Below are positions 8,569 through 16,731 of a stretch of 42,728 nucleotides of DNA, piece by piece. Under the pieces are notes generated by a model. The model worked only from the letters and a program-made list of their open reading frames with translations, was not told the origin of the DNA and ran no database searches. This stretch comes from Flavobacteriaceae bacterium (GTDB lineage Bacteria > Bacteroidota > Bacteroidia > Flavobacteriales > Flavobacteriaceae). A program made the translations under genes and the position numbers. Position 1 is the stretch's first letter. Each line of letters opens with the position of its first letter. The stretch is from NCBI GenBank assembly GCA_030683815.1, contig JAUXPJ010000015.1, forward strand, positions 1 to 42,728. The letters are read 5' to 3'.

Positions 8569-9020
8569 AAAGATTTATTCATTTCTCTATAAAGTTCTTT
8601 GGTTAATTCATCAATAGCACTTTTAATGCTCTCTTCACTGGTTTCCTGATTCTCAAGTTTCATATTATGACTCGTTCTCAATACAATTTTTTCAGCCAAC
8701 TTTCTAGCTTTCAACTCAAGAAAATTTTCTACCGAGTCTTGAATTGGCACAAAACCATATACAAACTGCATCTCTAATGCTTTACCCACATCTCTTAAAG
8801 ATTTTATTGAAATTGATCCGGATAATTCTCTTTCTTCTATATCCTTTACCCCCTGTGAAGTAATTTTCAATCTGCTTCCCAATTGTTTCAGTGTCATATT
8901 ATAAGTGGATCTGATGGTATGTATCCATCCACGTTCAGGAATCTGAATATTTTTAACTTCATTAAAAGGCAAGAGTTTACGGTCAAGTTGTTCAATTAAT
9001 AATTTCTTCTGATTACGCAT
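8559..9020 (-). CDS. XRE-type regulator, mobile mystery protein A
   Basis: A 153-residue protein with a central helix-turn-helix (about residues 38-65, MTLKQLGSRLKITSQGVKDI). The N-terminal context RKLLPFNEVKNIQIPERGWI matches mobile mystery protein A, the constant partner of the Fic protein downstream. It probably binds the promoter of the pair and may neutralise the Fic protein, by analogy with other HTH-Fic modules; the latter is an inference. The C-terminal tail (about 120-150) is helical and acidic. It is the first gene of the pair, with a likely -7 box 20 nt upstream. Confidence 0.85.
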   Translation of the reverse strand: MRNQKKLLIEQLDRKLLPFNEVKNIQIPERGWIHTIRSTYNMTLKQLGSRLKITSQGVKDIEERELSGSISIKSLRDVGKALEMQFVYGFVPIQDSVENFLELKARKLAEKIVLRTSHNMKLENQETSEESIKSAIDELTKELYREMNKSLWD

Positions 9021-9039
9021 GACTTATTTAATTTTACAT

Positions 9040-9047
9040 CAAATATA
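9040..9047 (-). promoter_or_regulatory. -7 box of the mobile mystery pair
   Basis: The minus strand reads TATATTTG, a full TAnnTTTG match 20 nt from the ATG at 9020. Further upstream the 9-mer ATAACTTTA occurs twice (about 9085 and 9117), possible operator half-sites for the encoded XRE protein. Confidence 0.45.
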
Positions 9048-9131
9048 AAACAATAGCTTTAAAAATGCAAAATATTTTAAAACTATAACTTTAATTATAT
9101 TTATTTTTATAAAGATATAACTTTATTAATC

Positions 9132-9286
9132 CAACCCGTTGGGTGCAATTAATTTTTGACGATAATTTTTCGTCAGTTCGAGTGATTTTCGATAGAAAAT
9201 CGTATCGAGCATCTCCACTTCGGTCGATATGACAGAAAAATTATTGTTAAAAACGGTTTTCGATACGTTCCGATAAATCGGAACAC
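9132..9286. repeat. 155-bp dispersed element, copy 1 (right end missing)
   Basis: This is a near-identical direct repeat of 9330-9484 at an offset of 198 nt, with two differences seen. It contains the inverted repeats GATTTTC-gata-GAAAATC (9184-9201) and GTTCCGAT-aa-ATCGGAAC (9267-9284). The left terminus AACCCGTTGGGTGC is present, but no matching right terminus is found before copy 2 begins. Confidence 0.8.
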
Positions 9287-9330
9287 AAACTGACGTGAAT
9301 TGTTAATTGTAGAACTCAGGTTAATAATTC

Positions 9331-9521
9331 AACCCGTTGGGTGCAATTAATTTTTGACGATAATTTTTCGTCAGTTCGAGTGATTTTCGATAGAAAATCG
9401 TATCGAGCATCTCCACTTCGGTCGATATGACAGAAAAATTATTGTTAAAAACGGTTCTCGATACATTCCGATAAATCGGAACACCCGAACGGATGTTTTT
9501 AATAATGGCACCCAACGGGTT
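9331..9521. mobile_element. MITE-like element with 14-bp terminal inverted repeats, copy 2
   Basis: The element starts with AACCCGTTGGGTGC (9331-9344) and ends with the exact inverse GCACCCAACGGGTT (9508-9521), giving a 191-bp unit with perfect 14-bp termini. The interior repeats copy 1 through 9484. Flanks show a possible 5-bp duplication (ATAAT on both sides). It encodes no plausible protein, so if mobile it would depend on a transposase elsewhere. It lies between the mobile mystery pair and the efflux operon. The rest of the 9021-9715 spacer contains only promoter sequences. Confidence 0.6.
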
Positions 9522-9647
9522 ATAATCTAGACTATTAGTATTAAGGATTAAATTTCAATTTTGCCGATGTCTCAGAGTTATATTGATTTTATCCGGGAAA
9601 ATCATTCAATTAATAAATATTTTCTATAACATATTTAAATCAATTTA

Positions 9648-9665
9648 ATGTAACTCATGTTACAT
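9648..9665. promoter_or_regulatory. Operator-like palindrome at the efflux operon promoter
   Basis: ATGTAAC-TCAT-GTTACAT is a perfect inverted repeat. The core TGTAA-N6-TTACA has the half-site spacing of Crp/Fnr-family sites. It ends 20 nt upstream of the -7 box at 9686-9693, overlapping where the -33 contact would be. Binding by a Crp/Fnr protein is an inference; a TetR-type regulator is an alternative. Confidence 0.55.
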
Positions 9666-9685
9666 AACAAGGGTTGTTTACAAGC

Positions 9686-9693
9686 TACTTTTG
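9686..9693 (+). promoter_or_regulatory. -7 box of the efflux operon
   Basis: TACTTTTG is a full TAnnTTTG match, 22 nt before the ATG at 9716. No TTTG is found at the -33 position, which is instead occupied by the palindrome at 9648-9665; this is compatible with an activator-dependent promoter. Confidence 0.55.
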
Positions 9694-9715
9694 CCCCATC
9701 TTTAATAAATAATCC

Positions 9716-11044
9716 ATGAAAACCAATTTATTTTATAGTTATCACAAAATAACTGTTATTTTTTTAACAATTTTATTGTCGCATTTTTCGTACGCACAAC
9801 AAAAAGCGATTACGCTTCAAGAAGCGATTGCCGGTGCGCAACAAAAGAACCGAAGCATTCTTATTGCCAATCAGCAATTAAAATCTGCTCAAGCCGATTA
9901 CAACAAAAGTCTCGGTATTATTTTACCGCAGATCAATCTTTCGCATACGGCTTTAACCACCAATGACCCTTTAAATGCCTTCGGATTTACCTTACAGCAA
10001 CAACAGGTTTCCATGGCAAGTTTTGATCCCAATACGCTAAACAATCCGGAACGCACCAATCATTTCGTCACTCAAATCCAGGTGTTGCAACCACTGATTA
10101 ATGTCGATGGAATTTTTGGCCGTAAAGCGGCTAAAAACGGAGTGAATGCCAGAACTTCAATGGCTGCCCATACCGAAAATCAAATAGTGCTGGAAGTGGA
10201 AAAAGTTTACGGACAACTGCAACTCTTGTATCAATCAGTCGATGTTTATAAAGCAGCCGAAAAAACCATTTTAGAACACAAAAAGGCAGCGAAAAACTTC
10301 TTTGACCAAGGATTTTTGAAGAAAAACGATTTGCTGGAAATTGAAATCCATGTAACTGATATTCAAAATCAGCTTCAAAATGCCAAGAAGTTGGTACAAG
10401 ACACCTCGGCCTACTTAAACTTTTTGATGGGAACTGATGATTTCAGCACTTTAAAACCTTCAGAAAATTCAGCGCTTAACACTTCAAAAATTGATTTAAC
10501 CAATCAACTTTCTACAGAACGCTCCGATTTGAAAGCAGTTCAATACAGCGTAGAGGCACAAAAAAATATGTATAATGCCGGTAAGATGAAGTTTTTGCCC
10601 AACATCAATGCCTTTGCCAATTTTAATTGGACTGATGATGAATTCTTAAAAACCCACAGCGATTCTTATTTTATGGGAATCCGTATGTCCTGGGATGTTT
10701 TTAAAGGAATGGAACAAATCGGTCATGTTCAAAAACAAAAAGCAGAACTCAAAATTGCCGAACTCAATTTGGATACCTATGTAACGCACAGTAAAATGGA
10801 ATTGGAAACTGCCAAACGTCAATTTATCAACGCAGAAAACAATTTGCAATTGACGCTGTTGGCTAAAAATCACGCAGAAGAAGCTTTGAACATCAGAAAA
10901 AACCGATTTGACCAAGGTTTGGAAAAAACCGCCGATTTATTGAATGCTGAGACCGTATTTCTTCAAAAACAAATGGCCTGCTTACAAGCCATTTTTGAAT
11001 ACAACTTCACCATTTCCTACTTAAAATTTATACAAAATCAATAA
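9716..11044 (+). CDS. TolC-family outer membrane efflux protein
   Basis: A 442-residue protein with a signal peptide (about residues 1-27, ending SYAQ). Two long helical outer-membrane-factor repeats follow. The first starts at ITLQEAIAGAQQKNRSILIANQQLKSAQADYNKS in shortened family form. The second ends with the typical ALNIRKNRFDQGLEKTADLL region near residue 390. TolC proteins form the trimeric outer membrane exit duct of tripartite pumps. It is the first gene of the operon; the adaptor follows after 27 nt and the permease after it, so it is the dedicated duct of this pump. Confidence 0.92.
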   Translation: MKTNLFYSYHKITVIFLTILLSHFSYAQQKAITLQEAIAGAQQKNRSILIANQQLKSAQADYNKSLGIILPQINLSHTALTTNDPLNAFGFTLQQQQVSMASFDPNTLNNPERTNHFVTQIQVLQPLINVDGIFGRKAAKNGVNARTSMAAHTENQIVLEVEKVYGQLQLLYQSVDVYKAAEKTILEHKKAAKNFFDQGFLKKNDLLEIEIHVTDIQNQLQNAKKLVQDTSAYLNFLMGTDDFSTLKPSENSALNTSKIDLTNQLSTERSDLKAVQYSVEAQKNMYNAGKMKFLPNINAFANFNWTDDEFLKTHSDSYFMGIRMSWDVFKGMEQIGHVQKQKAELKIAELNLDTYVTHSKMELETAKRQFINAENNLQLTLLAKNHAEEALNIRKNRFDQGLEKTADLLNAETVFLQKQMACLQAIFEYNFTISYLKFIQNQ

Positions 11045-11071
11045 TATAATTCACCTGTAAACAACCATAAA

Positions 11072-12145
11072 ATGAAAAAAACAGCTCAATTATTAATGCT
11101 TATCATCGCGCTGAACGCTTTCAGTTGCGGAGATTCCTCTAAAAAAGAAACGGCCGGAACAGCTGCCGTAAATGTAACCGTAGCTCCTATTACTTCTTCC
11201 AAAGACGGTTCCTTTTTAGCGGCCAGCGGAACCGTAGAAACCGATCAACATGCCGATATCAGTACGCGTATGATGGGTTATGTAACCAATGTTCATGTAA
11301 AAGTCGGAGATCATGTAAGCAAAGGTCAACTTTTGGTAAGCATCAACAATACCGATATTGCAGCCAAAGAAGCGCAGGTTAAAGCCGGGATTATTCAGGC
11401 AAAAGCGGGATTGAAAAATGCTGAAAAAGATTACAATCGATTTAAAACCTTGTTCAGTCAAAACAGCGCTTCGCAAAAAGAATTGGATGATATGACAACA
11501 CGTTACGAAGTGGCAAAAGCGCAATTAGAAGCCACTCAACAAATGCAAAATGAGGTCAATGCTCATTTGTCATACAGCAATATCAGAGCGCCTTTTGGCG
11601 GAACCATCACCGGGAAATACATCAACAATGGCGATATGGCCAATCCGGGAATGCCTTTGGTAAGTTTGGAAGCCCCGGGTCAGTTTTTGGCTACCGTTAT
11701 GATTCCGGAAACCGAAATTTCCAACATTAAAAAAGGAACTGCCGTTCAAGTAACGGTTAAATCTTCCGGAGATCAACTAAGCGGAATTGTTTCAGAAGTG
11801 AGCAATTCTGCGCGATTAACCGGCGGACAATATATCGTCAAAATCAATTTGAATAAAACGGATGCAAAATTGTATTCAGGGATGTTCGTTATCACTCATT
11901 TCCCGGTTACAGTTGCTGAAAATACAATGGTAATCGTTCCAAAATCGGTATTGGTAACCCGCGGAGAATTGATCGGTATTTATACCGTAAGTCAGGCAAA
12001 CACCGCTATTTTGCGTTGGGTTCGTTTAGGAAAAACTTTTGGCAATGACGTAGAAATTTTATCCGGGTTAAATCAGGGAGAAACCTATATCGCTACAGCC
12101 GACAGTAAATTATACAACGGAACAAAAATCAACATCAAAAAATAA
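11072..12145 (+). CDS. RND efflux periplasmic adaptor (membrane fusion protein)
   Basis: A 357-residue lipoprotein: the lipobox ALNAFSC places the lipidated Cys at residue 19. Domains in order: barrel-sandwich (lipoyl-like) half with SGTVETDQHADISTRMMGYV (about 50-75) and KVGDHVSKGQLLVSI (about 76-90), alpha-helical hairpin (about 95-155), second lipoyl half with YSNIRAPFGGTITGKYI (about 168-185), and beta-barrel and membrane-proximal domains to the end. It links the inner membrane permease to the TolC-type duct. Gaps are 27 nt to the upstream gene and 10 nt to the downstream gene, so it belongs to one operon. Confidence 0.92.
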   Translation: MKKTAQLLMLIIALNAFSCGDSSKKETAGTAAVNVTVAPITSSKDGSFLAASGTVETDQHADISTRMMGYVTNVHVKVGDHVSKGQLLVSINNTDIAAKEAQVKAGIIQAKAGLKNAEKDYNRFKTLFSQNSASQKELDDMTTRYEVAKAQLEATQQMQNEVNAHLSYSNIRAPFGGTITGKYINNGDMANPGMPLVSLEAPGQFLATVMIPETEISNIKKGTAVQVTVKSSGDQLSGIVSEVSNSARLTGGQYIVKINLNKTDAKLYSGMFVITHFPVTVAENTMVIVPKSVLVTRGELIGIYTVSQANTAILRWVRLGKTFGNDVEILSGLNQGETYIATADSKLYNGTKINIKK

Positions 12146-12155
12146 AAATTTACTT

Positions 12156-15100
12156 ATGAAAAACGGTTTCGCAGCAAGCATATCCGAATTTTTCCTGCAG
12201 TCAAAATTAACCATCCTAATTATGGTATCTTTTGTACTGTTGGGAATTTACAGTTCTTTTTTGATTCCGAGAGAAGAAGAACCTCAAATTGAGGTGCCAT
12301 TAGCCGACGTATTTGTTCAATTTCCGGGAGCCACTCCTGCCGAAATGGAATCAAGAGTCGTAAAACCCTTAGAAAAAATCATTTCAAATCTTCCCGGAGT
12401 AGAATACGTTTATTCTACCTCTATGAATGAACAGGCGATGGTCATTGTTCAGTTTTATGTGGGAGAAAATACAGAAGATTCTTTTGTACAGCTCTACAAT
12501 GAAATCATTAAACACATGGATCAAATGCCGCAAGGCATTTCGATGCCCATTATAAAAACACGTGCTATTGATGATGTTCCTGTATTGGGATTGACTTTAT
12601 GGAGTGAAACTTATGACGATTTTCAATTGAAACAATTGATGTCTGAAATCAATTCGGAAGTTGAAAAAGCAGATGGCGTAGGAATTACCAAAATTATAGG
12701 CGGAAGAAGCAGACAGGTAAGCGTGGTGCTTGACAAGGATAAAATGGCCGAAAACAAGGTTGATTTTATCAATGTGGCGCAAAAAATTCAAATCAGCAAT
12801 CAGCAGTTTACATCCGGAAGCATCAAAAATAACGATACCGAATTTGTCATCAATACCGGCAATTTTTTAAGCAGTGTTGAAGATGTTGAAAACTTGATTA
12901 TAGGCATCCATAAAAACACACCGGTTTATCTGAAACAAATTGCGACGATAAAAGACGGACCCGAAAATCCGACTTCTTATGTTTCATTTGGATACGGAAA
13001 AGCCAATGATGAAAGCTTAAAATTCCCTTCAGAATATCAAGCGGTTACTTTAGCTGTCGGAAAACAAAAAGGAGGCGATGCGATGAAAGTTTCTAAGGTC
13101 ATTTTGGATAAAATGGAACATTTAAAAAAGGATTTAATTCCGAATGATGTACATGTTGCTGTAAGCAGAAATTATGGCGAAACTGCATCTGATAAGGTAA
13201 ATGACTTATTAATCAACTTATTGTTAGCAGTACTTTCAGTATCATTTGTGGTGATGCTGGCCATGGGATGGCGCGGCGGATTGGTGGTATTTTTATCGGT
13301 ACCCATCACTTTTGCATTGACCATTTTCGGTTACTATTTTATGGATTATACCTTAAACGGCATCACGCTTTTTGCGCTGGTTTTTGTAACCGGTATCGTG
13401 GTTGACAATTCCATTATTATTGCAGAAAATATGCACCGTCACTTCAAAATGAAGCGGTTGCCCTTTAAACAGGCGACTTTATATTCCATCAATGAAGTGG
13501 GAAATCCGACTATTTTAGCCACCATTATCGTAATTGCTTCGGTATTGCCGATGGCATTTGTATCCGGATTAATGGGCCCTTATATGAGCCCGATTCCGAT
13601 TGGTTCCTCACTTGCCATGTTAATTTCACTTTTTGCAGCTTTAACGGTAACACCTTATTTAGGATTTTTATTCCTTCATGAAAAAGATAAAAAAGGTGCT
13701 AAAGAAGCAAAAGGGGTTGAATTACACGACACTAAAATTTACCGGTTATATACCAGAATTTTAAATCCGCTTATCGACAATAAGAAAAAGCGTTATTTAT
13801 TTTTTGGGTCGAATATGGTGCTTTTCGCACTTACTTTAAGTTTATTCTACACCAAATCCGTAGGCGTAAAAATGTTGCCTTTTGACAATAAAAATGAGTT
13901 TCAAATTATTGTGGATATGCCGGAAGGGACTACTTTGGAGCGTACCGCTATGGTAACGAAAGAAATTGCGCAATTGGTCGGGCAAAATCCGATGGTTAAA
14001 GACTACCAAAGTTACGCAGGAACGGCTTCTCCCATCACTTTTAACGGATTGGTGCGTCATTACGATTTAAGAAGGGGCGCCAATGTGGCTGATATTCAGG
14101 TGAACCTGATTCATAAAAGTGAGCGAAGTGCTCAAAGTCACGATATTACAAAAGCGTTCAGACCGCAACTGCAAGCCATTGCAAAAGCGTACAATGCCAA
14201 TGTAAAAATTATTGAAGTTCCGCCCGGACCACCTGTTTTATCAACCTTGGTTGCCGAAGTGTATGGACCCGATTACAACGAACAACTCAATATTGCGAGT
14301 CAACTTAAAGAAAAAATCGCTCAAACTGCCGATGTGGCCGATGTGGATTGGATGATTGAAGCCGACCAGAAAGAATACAATTTTGAGGTTGATAAAGAAA
14401 AAGCGATGTTGAACGGAATTGCACCCCAGCAAATTGTGGCGACTTTAAATATGGCACTTTCCAACCGGCCTATCAGTAAATTATCTCAAGAAAAAGCCAA
14501 CAATGAAGTGGGAATTGTATTGCAGTTGGCCGAACAGGATAAATCATCAATACAAGATTTATTGCAACTCAAAGTAATTTCTCAAATGGGACAAGCGGTA
14601 CCCATCAGCAACTTGGTAAAGGTTTCAGAAAAAAGCATTGAGAAAAGCATTATGCGTAAAAATCAGCAACGGGTTGTTTATATAACGGCTGATATGGCAG
14701 GAGCGTTGGAAAGTCCGGTTTACGCCATTTTAGACTTATCGGATAAATTAAAAGAAATTAAAATCCCAAGCGGATTTACCCTCAACGAAGAATTTACCCA
14801 ACAACCGGCACAAAGCGATAATTACACCGTTAAATGGGATGGAGAATGGCAGATTACTTATGAAGTATTCCGTGATTTAGGATCTTCATTTGCCATTGTT
14901 ATTATCATTATTTATATGATTTTGGTTGGATGGTTCCAAAGTTTCAGGGCACCGATTGTGATGATGATAGCGATACCTTTATCGTTGGTTGGTATTATTT
15001 TGGGACATTGGATGTTAGGCGCTTATTTTACGGCCACTTCTATGATTGGACTCATTGCCTTAGCCGGAATTATGGTGAGGAACTCGGTTTTGTTAATCGA

Positions 15101-15353
15101 TTTTGCAAACCTTCGGCTGGAAGATGGGGTGCCGCTAAGACAGGCGGTTGCTGAAGCCGGCGCCGTAAGAACAACGCCTATTTTATTAACCGCAGGAACG
15201 GTGGTTATCGGGGCTTTTGTAATGTTGGCCGATCCTATTTTCCAGGGCTTGGCCATTTCATTGTTGGGCGGAACCATTTTATCAACCGTTTTAACCTTGT
15301 TGATGGTACCGTTGATTTATTATTTTACAGAAAAACACAAACACCAAAACTAA
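12156..15353 (+). CDS. RND efflux permease (AcrB-type superfamily)
   Basis: A 1065-residue inner membrane permease, the usual RND size, with two repeats of one helix plus a large periplasmic loop plus five or six helices. The proton-relay segment in helix 4 is FVTGIVVDNSIIIAENM, giving Asp417 and Asn418 where E. coli AcrB has two adjacent Asp residues; many bacterial RND pumps share this DN form. The C-terminal half has ALAGIMVRNSVLLIDF. The drive is the proton gradient. The substrate cannot be read from sequence; metal, drug or lipid-like amphiphiles are all possible. It sits in an operon with its own duct and adaptor plus a PII-like protein 11 nt downstream. Confidence 0.93.
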   Translation: MKNGFAASISEFFLQSKLTILIMVSFVLLGIYSSFLIPREEEPQIEVPLADVFVQFPGATPAEMESRVVKPLEKIISNLPGVEYVYSTSMNEQAMVIVQFYVGENTEDSFVQLYNEIIKHMDQMPQGISMPIIKTRAIDDVPVLGLTLWSETYDDFQLKQLMSEINSEVEKADGVGITKIIGGRSRQVSVVLDKDKMAENKVDFINVAQKIQISNQQFTSGSIKNNDTEFVINTGNFLSSVEDVENLIIGIHKNTPVYLKQIATIKDGPENPTSYVSFGYGKANDESLKFPSEYQAVTLAVGKQKGGDAMKVSKVILDKMEHLKKDLIPNDVHVAVSRNYGETASDKVNDLLINLLLAVLSVSFVVMLAMGWRGGLVVFLSVPITFALTIFGYYFMDYTLNGITLFALVFVTGIVVDNSIIIAENMHRHFKMKRLPFKQATLYSINEVGNPTILATIIVIASVLPMAFVSGLMGPYMSPIPIGSSLAMLISLFAALTVTPYLGFLFLHEKDKKGAKEAKGVELHDTKIYRLYTRILNPLIDNKKKRYLFFGSNMVLFALTLSLFYTKSVGVKMLPFDNKNEFQIIVDMPEGTTLERTAMVTKEIAQLVGQNPMVKDYQSYAGTASPITFNGLVRHYDLRRGANVADIQVNLIHKSERSAQSHDITKAFRPQLQAIAKAYNANVKIIEVPPGPPVLSTLVAEVYGPDYNEQLNIASQLKEKIAQTADVADVDWMIEADQKEYNFEVDKEKAMLNGIAPQQIVATLNMALSNRPISKLSQEKANNEVGIVLQLAEQDKSSIQDLLQLKVISQMGQAVPISNLVKVSEKSIEKSIMRKNQQRVVYITADMAGALESPVYAILDLSDKLKEIKIPSGFTLNEEFTQQPAQSDNYTVKWDGEWQITYEVFRDLGSSFAIVIIIIYMILVGWFQSFRAPIVMMIAIPLSLVGIILGHWMLGAYFTATSMIGLIALAGIMVRNSVLLIDFANLRLEDGVPLRQAVAEAGAVRTTPILLTAGTVVIGAFVMLADPIFQGLAISLLGGTILSTVLTLLMVPLIYYFTEKHKHQN

Positions 15354-15364
15354 TTTTCAGCCAT

Positions 15365-15670
15365 ATGCAATTATTAATAATCACCAGTATCCGGGAATAT
15401 GAAAAACATATTCCCGTACTCTTCAAAAAAGCCGGAATTACGGCGTTTAGCAGCACTAATATCAAAGGATACAATACTTTAGAAACTGAAAACCCAATGG
15501 ATAACTGGTTTTCATCTATGGATGAGAATTTGGAATCGAGTATATTTTTTACGTTTACCACGGCAGAACTCATCGATGCGATGCTGGAACAAATCAAAAC
15601 ATTCAATATTAAAATTGAAGGACAAAATCCGATGCACGCCATTGTGCTGGGTATTGAAAAATTTGTTTAA
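15365..15670 (+). CDS. Small PII-like protein at the end of the RND operon
   Basis: A 101-residue soluble protein. The pattern of a short strand (QLLIITSIRE), a helix (HIPVLFKKAGI), further strands with ESSIFFTFTT, and a helix plus a C-terminal strand (NPMHAIVLGIEKFV) resembles the ferredoxin-like fold of PII and PII-like (DUF190/DUF3240-type) sensors. Small PII-like proteins occur next to metal RND pumps in other bacteria. The sequence match is not strong enough for a named family. It begins 11 nt after the permease stop, so it is co-transcribed and probably regulates or senses for the pump; this role is inferred. Confidence 0.6.
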   Translation: MQLLIITSIREYEKHIPVLFKKAGITAFSSTNIKGYNTLETENPMDNWFSSMDENLESSIFFTFTTAELIDAMLEQIKTFNIKIEGQNPMHAIVLGIEKFV

Positions 15671-15803
15671 ACACCTTGGGAGAAGGGGAAATTGAATTCT
15701 TATTAACCAGATGAAAGAATATAGATAATAGATAAAAGACTATTTTATTAAGAATCAGTTGTTTATTACATTTTCTTTTCCCAATATATTACCGTCTATT
15801 TAA

Positions 15804-15901
15804 TAGCTTTTAGCTTTTGGCTTAATAGTTTAGAGTTTCTTTGGTTTAATAGTTTAAAGTTTAAAGTTTAAAGTTTAAAGTTTAAAGTTTAAAGTTTAGA
15901 G
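15804..15901. repeat. Heptad array, 14 consecutive 7-nt units
   Basis: Units in order: TAGCTTT, TAGCTTT, TGGCTTA, ATAGTTT, AGAGTTT, CTTTGGT, TTAATAG, six of TTTAAAG, then TTTAGAG. The spacing stays exactly 7 nt while the unit changes. A tail module (TTTAATTTTTAATTCAGAAT, then TCTTC) follows, also with roughly 7-nt internal spacing. Confidence 0.85.
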
Positions 15902-15965
15902 TTTTTTAATTTTTAATTCAGAATTCTTCACTTTTCGCTGATTGCCTGCCCTGAGCGGAGTCGAA

Positions 15966-16020
15966 TGGCCTTTGCACTGTTTCCCCGATTTTTATTCCTT
16001 TTTTAAGGATGTCGGCTTAA
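15966..16020. repeat. Decayed fragment of the 2040-2370 element
   Basis: TGGCCTTTGCACTGTTTCCC continues with CGATTTTTA and CTTTTTTAAG. This aligns with 2139-2191, with a handful of substitutions, in the same orientation. It lacks the hairpin part found at 2224-2286. Confidence 0.65.
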
Positions 16021-16095
16021 ATTAAGTGTAGAGGATAGAATTAAGAAGACAGAATCTCATTTATCGTCTTTTGTCTTTTCTCCGGTATCGAGTTC

Positions 16096-16249
16096 AACTG
16101 CCAACTGCCAGATACCAGATACCAGATACCAACTGCCAGATACCAGATACCGGATACCAGATACTCATTTGTTTTTTGCCTACTGCCTTTTGGCTTAAAA
16201 GTTTAAAGTTTAAAGTTTAAAGTTTAAAGTTTAAAGTTTAACGTTTAGA
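16096..16249. repeat. Heptad array, 22 consecutive 7-nt units with changing motif
   Basis: Units: AACTGCC twice, AGATACC three times, AACTGCC, AGATACC twice, GGATACC, AGATACT, CATTTGT, TTTTTGC, CTACTGC, CTTTTGG, CTTAAAA, GTTTAAA five times, GTTTAAC, GTTTAGA. The total is 154 nt with no break in the 7-nt phase. The tail TTTAATTTTTAATTTAGAAT and TTCCCTGTTCGCTGCTTCCC carry the spacing further, to about 16303. Confidence 0.85.
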
Positions 16250-16509
16250 GTTTTTTAATTTTTAATTTAGAATTCTTCCCTGTTCGCTGCTTCCCTGCCC
16301 TGAAGTCGAAGAGCCCACTGCCTATTACCCTGATTTATTGTATGGAGCACCGAAAATCCTTTATAAAAAGCAGCTGATTACAAAAAAGAAGTGTTAAAAT
16401 TGTTAATAACTTACCTGAATGGCAAAAAAATCTGACCTCTTTTAAGCGGGCAGGTATTTTACCTTATTTATAAGGACTGCAACGCTAAAGCCTGTTAATT
16501 ATTATCCTA

Positions 16510-16517
16510 TATCTTTG
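16510..16517 (+). promoter_or_regulatory. Orphan TATCTTTG box
   Basis: A full TAnnTTTG match 215 nt upstream of the adhesin ATG, with a second box closer to the gene. It could be a distal promoter or drive a short non-coding transcript; chance is also possible in AT-rich DNA. Confidence 0.3.
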
Positions 16518-16674
16518 ATTATCCAATATTTAGTCGGCATTATGTCCTTTTTTTACTGTTAACTGCCCTATTTGTGACCGCCTTTTATTTACGAATTTCA
16601 TGGCAAAAATTTATTTTTTATACAATTCATCCATAAAATGTTAATAAAAATGACATTTTTATCGATTTGGCTAT

Positions 16675-16703
16675 TGTTTTAATATTTTTTTTTTATAGAT
16701 TTG
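16675..16703 (+). promoter_or_regulatory. Promoter of the T9SS adhesin gene
   Basis: TTG at 16675-16677 and TAGATTTG at 16696-16703 are separated by 18 nt, close to the Bacteroidota -33/-7 arrangement. The -7 box ends 28 nt before the ATG at 16732. Confidence 0.6.
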
Positions 16704-16731
16704 TTGAATGTAATTTAAACTTAAATATGAA

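Larger units (their letters stand above)
15671..16731. other. 1.06-kb repeat-rich spacer
   Basis: No gene is supported. It holds two long period-7 arrays (15804-15901 and 16096-16249, both with tails), a decayed copy of the 2139-2191 element at 15966-16020, two CCCTGA...GTCGAA modules, an orphan TATCTTTG at 16510-16517 and the promoter of the adhesin gene. Positions about 16320-16680 otherwise show nothing recognisable. Confidence 0.65.

Noticed and set aside
9321-9515. 64-codon frame in the MITE-like element
   Set aside because: Non-coding element with inverted repeats; no transposase features.
16096-16249. Heptad arrays as CRISPR
   Set aside because: No repeat-spacer alternation of the right size and no cas genes.
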